From contig REAR01000058.1 in the NCBI GenBank assembly GCA_004295245.1, positions 1 to 64,000 of the forward strand: a stretch of DNA of 64,000 bases, in the 5' to 3' direction. Source of the DNA: Sphingobacteriales bacterium. Its GTDB lineage: Bacteria; Bacteroidota; Bacteroidia; Chitinophagales; Chitinophagaceae. Positions 56,914 through 64,000 of the stretch are shown here, piece after piece. The translations under genes and the position numbers were made by a program. Each line of letters begins with the position of its first letter. Position 1 is the stretch's first letter. Below the pieces are notes generated by a model. The model did no database searches and was not told where the DNA came from. It was given only the letters and a program-made list of their open reading frames with translations.

Positions 56914-57060
56914 GGTAACCAGCAATGGTACGGGTAGCAACATCGTTGCCACGCTCGTTTCAACGGTGGTGCTTATGGCGGCAATGCATGGCAGTTTATA
57001 TTGATTTTTTTACAGAAGTGAAGTGTCGCACCATTCAGCTGCAGCGCTTGCCGGGGCAAC
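56914..57060 (+). repeat. Family B element, copy B3 (GGTAACCAGC 56914-56923; arm region 56945-56997)
   Basis: ggtaaccagc...atcgttgccacgctcgtttcaacggtggtgcttatggcggcaatgcatggcag...gaagtgtcgcaccattcagctgcag. Confidence 0.85.
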
Positions 57061-57098
57061 TTTATGCAGGTATTTTTGTTACTAGTTAAAATATTAAA

Positions 57099-58031
57099 AT
57101 GGCAACTGTATTAATATCCGGCGGCACTGGTATGGTAGGAAAATTTGTAACACAATTATTGTTGCAACAAGGGTACCATGTTATCGTTCTCACCCGTAAA
57201 ATACCAGCAGTTACCACACCGGGCATAAAGTATGCCTTGTGGAATGTAGCCACACAAACTATAGATGCCACCGCGGTGCAGCAAGCCGACTATATTATTC
57301 ATTTAGCCGGAGAAGGGGTGGCAGACAAGCGCTGGACAGAAAAGAGAAAAAAAGAAATAATAGAAAGCCGCACACAAAGCAGTGCCTTATTAATAAAAAC
57401 ATTACAGCAAACACCACACCATGTAAAAGCTTTTATAAGTGCTGCGGCGCAAGGTTGGTATGGTGCAGACCCGCAACCCCCTACAACTTTTGGTGGTTTT
57501 ACAGAAGCAATGCCTGCCGCAACCGATTTTTTAGGAAATACCTGCAAGCAGTGGGAGGACAGTGTGGCTGCTGTAACAACATTGGGCATACGATTGGTAA
57601 AACTGCGTATTGGTATTGTATTAAGCAATACCGGTGGTGCATTGGCAGCATTTACAAAACCATTAGGCACAGGTGTTGCTGCCATACTCAGTAGCGGGCA
57701 ACAAATTATTAGTTGGATTACAATTGATGATGTAAGCCGTATGTTTTTATATGCTATTGAAAATACGGCTATGAATGGAGCTTATAATGCTGCCGCCCCA
57801 CATCCGGTAAGTAATAAAGTTTTAACACAAACACTGGCACAACAATTACGAGGCCGTTTTTATATGCCTATACATGTGCCGGCATGGGTATTAAAACTTG
57901 TAGTAGGTGAAATGAGTATTGAAGTGCTGAAAAGTGTTACTATGAGTGTAAAAAAAATACAAGATGCCGGATTTAAATTTGCATACCCCACTATTGAAGC
58001 TGCTTTAAATAAACTGGTGCCCCGTGCTTAA
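57099..58031 (+). CDS. TIGR01777 family SDR epimerase (YfcH-like)
   Basis: VLISGGTGMVGKFVTQLLLQQGYHVIVLTRK; DYIIHLAGEGVADKRWTEKRKKEIIESRTQSSALL; ISAAAQGWYG. Confidence 0.95.
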   Translation: MATVLISGGTGMVGKFVTQLLLQQGYHVIVLTRKIPAVTTPGIKYALWNVATQTIDATAVQQADYIIHLAGEGVADKRWTEKRKKEIIESRTQSSALLIKTLQQTPHHVKAFISAAAQGWYGADPQPPTTFGGFTEAMPAATDFLGNTCKQWEDSVAAVTTLGIRLVKLRIGIVLSNTGGALAAFTKPLGTGVAAILSSGQQIISWITIDDVSRMFLYAIENTAMNGAYNAAAPHPVSNKVLTQTLAQQLRGRFYMPIHVPAWVLKLVVGEMSIEVLKSVTMSVKKIQDAGFKFAYPTIEAALNKLVPRA

Positions 58032-58600
58032 CGGATATTGCTGTTATATATAATCACACCATCTGTAATCATTATTTTGTTTTTACGGGTATTAGCAGCC
58101 ACACCTTCAAAACGCAGGTAATAAACACCTTTGTTATTGTATTGAAGTAGTGTTACCGTGCCGGTAAAAAAACGGTAAACGTCTTTTTTGTTTTTAGGCA
58201 ATGGTAAAAAGAACCCCTGCACAGTGGCTGTATCACTATTACTAAAACTGTAACGGCCTTCTGCAGTGGTATTAATAACAAGTTGTAGTTGCTGCCCATT
58301 ATTTTTTTTGCTTTCAATTGTAAAACCAGCAGCAGGTGTTGTGGTGGTCGTAAGTTCTCCGGTAATTGATTTTACAGTATCTCCGTTGGCAATATAATTA
58401 AACAGATTGCTGTTAGTAATAATAGGAATTGCATCGGTATTACTGCTGTCTTGCGCCGCTTGCTTACTGGCGCTGTCAATAGCTTCCAGTGTTAGTTCTT
58501 TAATGGGTGTTACATTGTTATTACATGCAATAATTAAAATACTGTAACAGAGCACAAAAAAACGTTTCATAAACTGATTAATTAGCTTTAGGTGCAGCAA
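58028..58600 (-). CDS. Hypothetical lipoprotein
   Basis: KRFFVLCYSILIIACNNN lipobox; probable start at MKRFFV. Confidence 0.6.
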   Translation of the reverse strand: MLHLKLINQFMKRFFVLCYSILIIACNNNVTPIKELTLEAIDSASKQAAQDSSNTDAIPIITNSNLFNYIANGDTVKSITGELTTTTTPAAGFTIESKKNNGQQLQLVINTTAEGRYSFSNSDTATVQGFFLPLPKNKKDVYRFFTGTVTLLQYNNKGVYYLRFEGVAANTRKNKIMITDGVIIYNSNIR

Positions 58601-59126
58601 CGGGTATCAGCTTGGGTTGTTGCGCGGGGGGTATTGTAAGTTCAGGGCTTAATACAGGCAGGCTTTTCATAATGTCTGCATCTTTTGATTGGTACAGTAA
58701 ACCATCTGCAAAATACCATTGCTTGCCTTTATCTGTAGAAAGTGCAACCAAAGTGGTGTTAAGCACCACGGTAAACAACGTAGTTTGTATTTCCATTTCT
58801 TGTGGCACCAGGGCTTGCATTACTTTTTTATGAGTTACAATTTTGCCGGGGTTGCCAATAGTAATTCTTTTTACTTCGGGTTTAAATTGTTCCATGCGTT
58901 TACTAACCGTATCCATCATGGCCATCATATTTACTTTGTCTTTAGCCGTGGTTAGTAACCCGGGGTAAATAAATTTTTGTACAGCAGCGGCATCTTTTTT
59001 ACTGATGGCCCTTGCCATTTGCAGCGCTTGTGTTTTTATAGCTGTGGCGGTTGCCTGTGCCTGCAATGGTATGGTAAGTATAAAAAAACAGGTTGTTATT
59101 GTAAGAAATTTTAAGAAGCGTTTCAT
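58578..59126 (-). CDS. Hypothetical secreted protein
   Basis: Signal peptide MKRFLKFLTITTCFFILTIPLQAQA; the longer ORF to 59174 begins inside repeat A10. Confidence 0.65.
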   Translation of the reverse strand: MKRFLKFLTITTCFFILTIPLQAQATATAIKTQALQMARAISKKDAAAVQKFIYPGLLTTAKDKVNMMAMMDTVSKRMEQFKPEVKRITIGNPGKIVTHKKVMQALVPQEMEIQTTLFTVVLNTTLVALSTDKGKQWYFADGLLYQSKDADIMKSLPVLSPELTIPPAQQPKLIPVAAPKAN

Positions 59127-59157
59127 ATGTGGTGTTTGATGCGCAAAGTTATGCGGT

Positions 59158-59207
59158 ACAAGTGTGCGACGCAAGAATGCTGCGTAAATAAGCTACCGCT
59201 GGTAAAC
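59158..59207 (-). repeat. Family A right half, copy A10 (arm 59158-59175; GCTGGTAAAC 59198-59207)
   Basis: acaagtgtgcgacgcaagaatgctgcg...gctggtaaac. Confidence 0.85.
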
Positions 59208-59317
59208 AAAATTGATTTCTTCCTGTAATAATAAAGCATTTTTAACGTCATATGGCTGGCAAATGAAGAACGAAGCTTAATTTCATGCCTGTTCCATAAA
59301 CTTCAAACCCCCAAACC

Positions 59318-60250
59318 ATGAGCCTGCTGGAAGTAAAAGGTCTTAAAAAATATTACGCTACACAAAAGGCGGTTGACGATATTAGCTTTGCAATAGAACC
59401 GGGTACTATATTTGGATTGCTGGGCCCTAACGGTGCTGGCAAAACCACCTTGCTGCGTATGATTACCGGCATTTTTTACCCCGATGAAGGACAAATTATT
59501 TTTGATGGAAAAAAGTTTGACCCAGAAAACGATGTGGTGCATATTGGCTATATGCCCGAAGAAAGAGGCTTGTATAAAAAAATGAAAATTGGTGAGCAAG
59601 CGTTGTACCTGGCCCGTTTAAAAGGATTGGGAAAAGAAGATGCATTGGAAAAAATTAAGCAATGGTTTGTGAAATTTGAAATGCAGAGCTGGTGGAATAA
59701 AAAAGTGGAAGACCTGAGCAAGGGCATGGGTCAGAAACTGCAATTTGTTACTACCGTTTTACACGAACCCAAACTGATTATATTGGATGAACCGTTTAGT
59801 GGTTTAGACCCTGTAAATTCTAATCTTATTAAAGAAGAAATTTATCAGCTGGCTAAAAGAGGTTGCACCATCATCTTCAGCACACACCGTATGGAGCAGG
59901 TTGAGGAAATATGCGACCAGATTATTTTGGTGAACAAGGGCCAAAAAATTTTAGATGGAACTGTTAATGGGGTAAAGCAGCAATACAAAGACAATCTGTT
60001 TCATATTGGTTTGCAACAGGTGCCCCAAACTATACAAAGCAATTATTTTGAAGTGATAAAGCAAGAGAACAACGTACTGGAAGTTAAAATAAAAGAAGGC
60101 GCCACAACGAATAACGTGTTGCAACATTTTATACAAGAAGGTGTGGGTGTTACAGAGTTTCATGAAATACTGCCTACCCTGAATGATATATTTATTAAAG
60201 TAGTGGGCAATACGCCGCTGGCCCGCCAGTTTGAAACCGTGCAGCAATAA
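59318..60250 (+). CDS. ABC transporter ATP-binding protein (NatA-like)
   Basis: GLLGPNGAGKTTLLRMITGI; LSKGMGQKLQFVTTVLHEPKLIILDEPFSGLDPVN. Confidence 0.97.
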   Translation: MSLLEVKGLKKYYATQKAVDDISFAIEPGTIFGLLGPNGAGKTTLLRMITGIFYPDEGQIIFDGKKFDPENDVVHIGYMPEERGLYKKMKIGEQALYLARLKGLGKEDALEKIKQWFVKFEMQSWWNKKVEDLSKGMGQKLQFVTTVLHEPKLIILDEPFSGLDPVNSNLIKEEIYQLAKRGCTIIFSTHRMEQVEEICDQIILVNKGQKILDGTVNGVKQQYKDNLFHIGLQQVPQTIQSNYFEVIKQENNVLEVKIKEGATTNNVLQHFIQEGVGVTEFHEILPTLNDIFIKVVGNTPLARQFETVQQ

Positions 60251-60280
60251 CCAATAGTTACCAACTAACAAACCCAACAC

Positions 60281-61615
60281 ATGAGCAAGATTTGGCTGAT
60301 TATAAAACGAGAATATTTAACCCGTGTGCGGAATAAAACTTTTATTCTGTCTACCTTTTTAACACCACTGCTATTTGCTGGTATTATTGCAATAGTAGTT
60401 TTTATAACTGTTAAAAACAGCGATAAGGAAAAGATTGCTGTTATTGATAATAGTGGTGTGTTTAAAGAAAAAGTGGATAGCTCAAAGTCAGTACGCTTTG
60501 TTTTAAACCCATCGGTAGATACGTCTAATTATGTAGCGCAGGGTTATACAGCTGTTCTTTACTCGCCCAACAACCAAATTAATAAAACGCCCCGTTGGCA
60601 ATTATACTCTAAAAAGAATTTTGGAGTAATGGTAAAAGACAAGATTAATGATAAGATAAATAAGGAAACAGAAAATGATTTATTGCTGAGTATGTATAAT
60701 ATTAACAGCAAGGCGATCGATTCTGTGCGCCAGCTTGCCAGCACCGTTAAGATTGATGATATAATAATGGAAGAAGGTTCTAAGTTAAGCAAAGGCAACT
60801 CTGGTGTAGCCTATGCGGTTGGATATGGTGCTGCGTTTCTTATATACATTACCTTATTTATTTATGGCTCTATGGTAATGCGTGGAGTAATGGAAGAAAA
60901 AACCAACCGTATTGCTGAAGTGGTGGTTTCTTCTGTAAAACCTTACCAGTTAATGATGGGAAAAATTATTGGTATTGGCGCCGTAGGCCTTACCCAATTT
61001 TTTATGTGGATTATTTTAATCAGTGCACTTTCTAGTGCCGTGGGTGCATTTATACCACACGATTTGCTGCAACAGGTAAATGAAGCCAATAAAAGTTTAC
61101 CCGGCGGTAATATTGGTATGCAGGGTAATGAAGCTTTAATAGGGTTGGCTAAAGCTCAAAATGAATTATCGTCTGTTAACTGGTGGTTGGTTACAGGTTG
61201 CTTTATTTTCTACTTCCTTTTTGGCTATTTATTTTATGCTGCTTTGTTTGCCGCTGTGGGCAGTGCTGTTAATGAAGATCCGCAGGATGCGCAAAGCCTG
61301 ATGTTTCCAATAACAATGCCCATTGTATTGGCTATTGTAATTATGATTAATGCTATTACCCATCCAGAGAGTGCCCTTGCAACATGGAGTAGTATGGTGC
61401 CTTTCTTTTCACCCATTGTAATGATGGCACGTATACCTTTTGGGGTACCGGGCACCGTTCCTTACTGGCAACTGGCATTAAGTATGCTTAGTTTAATTGG
61501 TGGCTTTTTGTTTACCACCTGGCTGAGTGCAAAAATTTACCGTACCGCTATTTTAATGTATGGTAAAAAAGTTACCTGGAAGGAAATGTGGAAATGGGCC
61601 TTTCGTAAAAATTAA
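60281..61615 (+). CDS. ABC transporter permease (NatB/ABC-2 type)
   Basis: IWLIIKREYLTRVRNKTFILSTFLTPLLFAGI; GSMVMRGVMEEKTNRIAEVVVSSVKPYQLMMGKIIGIGAVGLTQF. Confidence 0.96.
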   Translation: MSKIWLIIKREYLTRVRNKTFILSTFLTPLLFAGIIAIVVFITVKNSDKEKIAVIDNSGVFKEKVDSSKSVRFVLNPSVDTSNYVAQGYTAVLYSPNNQINKTPRWQLYSKKNFGVMVKDKINDKINKETENDLLLSMYNINSKAIDSVRQLASTVKIDDIIMEEGSKLSKGNSGVAYAVGYGAAFLIYITLFIYGSMVMRGVMEEKTNRIAEVVVSSVKPYQLMMGKIIGIGAVGLTQFFMWIILISALSSAVGAFIPHDLLQQVNEANKSLPGGNIGMQGNEALIGLAKAQNELSSVNWWLVTGCFIFYFLFGYLFYAALFAAVGSAVNEDPQDAQSLMFPITMPIVLAIVIMINAITHPESALATWSSMVPFFSPIVMMARIPFGVPGTVPYWQLALSMLSLIGGFLFTTWLSAKIYRTAILMYGKKVTWKEMWKWAFRKN

Positions 61616-61645
61616 TAGTTAAAACAGCTATCATCTATTTATTTG

Positions 61646-61692
61646 CCGGTAAGAAATGTTGCACCAATGCACTCTTTCTTACCGGTATTTTT
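61646..61692 (+). terminator. Rho-independent-type terminator
   Basis: ccggtaagaaa ... tttcttaccgg followed by tattttttgt. Confidence 0.85.
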
Positions 61693-61700
61693 TGTACTAA

Positions 61701-62384
61701 TTATTCATCCAGCAAATCGGGCCTGCGTTGCTTGGTGCGTTGAATTGATTGCTCGTAACGCCACTCTTCAATTTTTTTATGATCGCCGCTCATTAAAACA
61801 TCGGGTACTTTCATGCCGTTAAAATCTACCGGACGGGTATAAACGGGTGGTGCCAGTAAATTGTCCTGAAAAGAATCAAAAAGTGCCGATGTTTCATCGT
61901 TTAGCACACCGGGCAACAAACGTCCAATAGAATCTACCAGCACGGCCGCTGCCAGCTCTCCACCACTTAAAACATAATCGCCAATAGAAATTTCTTTGGT
62001 TACATATTGCTGCCGTATGCGGTCGTCAATGCCTTTATAGTGCCCGCAAATAATCAGCAGGTTGCCTTTTAAAGAAAGTTGGTTGGCGGCAGATTGATTG
62101 TAACGCTCTCCATCGGGGGTTACATAAATAATTTCATCATAGCGGATATGTTGTTGCAGTGCTTCAATAGCTTTTGCCAGCGGTTCGCACATCATTACCA
62201 TGCCGGCGCCGCCACCGTATTGGTAATCGTCAATTTGTCCATACTCATTAACGGCCCATTGTCGCAAGGCATGCACACGTACCGTCAAATGCCCTTTCTC
62301 TTGCGCACGTTTCATAATAGAATGTTGAAGCGGACTCTCCAGTAACTCGGGCAACACAGAAATAATATCAATAATCATACACAA
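61701..62384 (-). CDS. trmD: tRNA (guanine-N1)-methyltransferase TrmD
   Basis: MIIDIISVLPELLESPLQHSIMKRAQEKGHLTVRVHALRQWA; YGGGAGMVMMCEPLAKAI; LSGGELAAAVLVDSIGRLLPGVLNDETSALFDSF. Confidence 0.98.
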   Translation of the reverse strand: MCMIIDIISVLPELLESPLQHSIMKRAQEKGHLTVRVHALRQWAVNEYGQIDDYQYGGGAGMVMMCEPLAKAIEALQQHIRYDEIIYVTPDGERYNQSAANQLSLKGNLLIICGHYKGIDDRIRQQYVTKEISIGDYVLSGGELAAAVLVDSIGRLLPGVLNDETSALFDSFQDNLLAPPVYTRPVDFNGMKVPDVLMSGDHKKIEEWRYEQSIQRTKQRRPDLLDE

Positions 62385-62443
62385 CAGTTAATGGCGGCAA
62401 AGATATATTTTTTGGTAGCGCTTTGGCCGGGTGTTTATAGTAG

Positions 62444-62636
62444 GGTAACCAGCTGCAGTTTTTCATAGCATCATCGTTGCGTCGCACACTTGTGCAGTAA
62501 GACCGTAAGACTGAAAAGTTGGAAAGAGTTGTGCAATTTAGGTAAGCATATTCCATACTTTCCTAATTACAGACTTGTATTTTATTGCACAAGTGTGCGA
62601 CGCAACGATGCTGATGGATTTGTTGTGGCCGGGTAC
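62444..62636. repeat. Family A inverted repeat, copy A11 (GGTAACCAGC 62444-62453; arms 62476-62494 and 62588-62606)
   Basis: gttgcgtcgcacacttgtg ... cacaagtgtgcgacgcaac, perfect 19-nt arms. Confidence 0.93.
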
Positions 62637-62644
62637 ATAAAAAA

Positions 62645-62991
62645 ACTACCAGCTCATAAGCCGGATTCTGTTTCTAAACTATCATTTATCTGTTTTGCAA
62701 ATTACTTTGCAAAATCAATCTGCCTACCCTCCAGCATCAGACGGGCCGTCTTCAGGCGCTGGTATACGTGGCATTTCAGCATACAAGGTTTACCCGCTGG
62801 CATAATTACTTATACCTGCTGTGAGCTCTTACCTCACATTTTCACCCTCACCCTGCTTGCGCGGGGCAGTTATTTTCTGTGGCACTTTCTGTTGGTGCTT
62901 GGCACCACCCGGCTATTCACCGGTGTATTGCCCTGTGCTGTCCAGACTTTCCTTCCTGTTATTGCTAACAAGACGATAGTTCGGCTGGTAG
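62645..62991 (-). ncRNA. rnpB: RNase P RNA component (bacterial type A-like)
   Basis: Minus strand carries the GGAAAGTCCGGACAGCACAGGGCAATACACCGGTGAATAGCCGG block, ...TACCTCACAGCAGG-like core and 3' ACAGAATCCGGCTTATGAGCTGGTAGT; ends pair (actaccagc/gctggtagt). Confidence 0.93.
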
Positions 62992-63046
62992 TAATTTTTT
63001 AAAAGAGCAACTGCAAAAATACAGTTTAAATAGTATTGCTGCTGTT

Positions 63047-64000
63047 TTAGAAAAGCGATGTGGGGATACGATCTTCCAGATAATTGAAACGGTAACCAAT
63101 TGTTAAGCCGGCTGTGGGCCAGTTGGTGTAAATATAAGCGGGCTTTAATGGTTGGTTGTAAGATTGCAGGGTGCCTCGCAAATCGGCATACATATGTTTC
63201 CAGTTATAGCCTACACTTAAATTAAAAAGTACGCCGCTACCCAATCTTAATGCCATGTGCCTGCCGGTTGTGCCAGAAGTATAATAGTTGGTTGTATAAC
63301 TTACACCCAAAAAAAGATTAGTGCACACATACAGCCGATTATTATTAAACACATAATTGTAGCCATAGCCGGGCATAATGCACCAACCTAATTGCGATAG
63401 TTTTTGCAACTCTTGCTGCTTGCCATACAATTCTTCGGTATCTAAAGAATCGGGCACCAGGCGGCCATTGGTAAAAAAATGCTGGTAAAAGGGTTCTGAC
63501 CGTATTAAAAAAGAACCGGCAGATTGGCGTTGCAGCTCTGACTGAGAATAGAAAGCCCGGTAAGAAAAACGTTCTTTATTGAAAACATAAGTTAGTTGTG
63601 CGCCTGTTTTAAAAAAACGCAGCTGTGGATCGCTTCTGAAATCACCTTCATTGGTAAAAGCTATTAAACCTTTATAGCGGTTTACATAAAAACGCAGGTG
63701 CATATTGTTGGTAGCCATAAAACCGGCGGCCAGTTTAAATTGCCGAAGGGTTTTACGTTCAAACGGAAACAATGCAGAGTTGCGCAGGGCAAGGGTTACA
63801 TCTGCATCTATAAATTTGTAGGTAAGGCCCAGCCCCATATAATCATTACTGTTGCTTGAGAAATTGGCGGCCTTGGTATTATTGTCGGCTTTAGAAGAAC
63901 CCCATAGCATGGAAAAATCGCTACCACCATACACAAACCGAACTTCGTTACTCAACTTAAAGCGGGCAATATAATTAGAGTCGGTACCCGGTACGGGCTG
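63047..64000 (-). CDS. DUF4421-like outer membrane protein (N-terminus truncated by window edge)
   Basis: Frame stays open upstream of 63955 (QPVPGTDSNYIARFKLSNEVRF...); NSNDYMGLGLTYKFIDADVTLAL; HLRFYVNRYKGLI; YRFNYLEDRIPTSLF. Confidence 0.65.
   Translation of the reverse strand, partial: QPVPGTDSNYIARFKLSNEVRFVYGGSDFSMLWGSSKADNNTKAANFSSNSNDYMGLGLTYKFIDADVTLALRNSALFPFERKTLRQFKLAAGFMATNNMHLRFYVNRYKGLIAFTNEGDFRSDPQLRFFKTGAQLTYVFNKERFSYRAFYSQSELQRQSAGSFLIRSEPFYQHFFTNGRLVPDSLDTEELYGKQQELQKLSQLGWCIMPGYGYNYVFNNNRLYVCTNLFLGVSYTTNYYTSGTTGRHMALRLGSGVLFNLSVGYNWKHMYADLRGTLQSYNQPLKPAYIYTNWPTAGLTIGYRFNYLEDRIPTSLF

Noticed and set aside
3497-62636. CRISPR array interpretation of the recurring repeats
   Set aside because: Repeats are dispersed over the window in both orientations, not tandem with uniform spacers, and no cas genes are present.
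62490-63002. 170-aa plus-strand ORF
   Set aside because: Spans repeat A11 and is antisense to RNase P RNA; peptide starts with repeat-derived sequence and has no protein-family features.

Overview
64-kb window from a Bacteroidota genome; protein families (SusC/SusD, T9SS sorting domains, PorP/SprF, DUF4421-like) suggest a Chitinophagaceae-like organism. Main blocks: (i) an exopolysaccharide locus at about 0-19 kb (GT2, sugar transferase, receiver protein, a 2.4-kaa secreted esterase-like multidomain protein, Wzc-like protein, acyltransferase, Wzy/ligase-like protein, short TolC-like protein, GT-C-like membrane protein); (ii) a GH16/PKD/SusCD polysaccharide-utilisation locus with a divergent propeller/Y_Y_Y/LuxR-type regulator at 19-32 kb; (iii) a core/housekeeping stretch at 32-64 kb (mnmE, recG, a DUF7948-type + PorP/SprF pair, Fe-S/FAD oxidoreductase, two LOG-family proteins, hpt, VWA protein, dnaJ, grpE, ABC exporter, trmD, RNase P RNA). 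The most unusual signal is a dispersed, apparently uncharacterised intergenic inverted-repeat family. Its arm is GTTGCGTCGCACACTTGTG / CACAAGTGTGCGACGCAAC, outer ends are GGTAACCAGC...GCTGGTTACC, and loops are variable. I count 11 loci (17 arms), plus 3 loci of a sister subfamily with arm GTTGCCACGCTCGTTTCAACGG. One copy is read in frame inside the N-terminus of a PorP/SprF protein, and others distort the apparent starts of mnmE, recG and a small secreted protein. No transposase, CRISPR array or tRNA was identified. All family assignments are from motif reading, without database searches.
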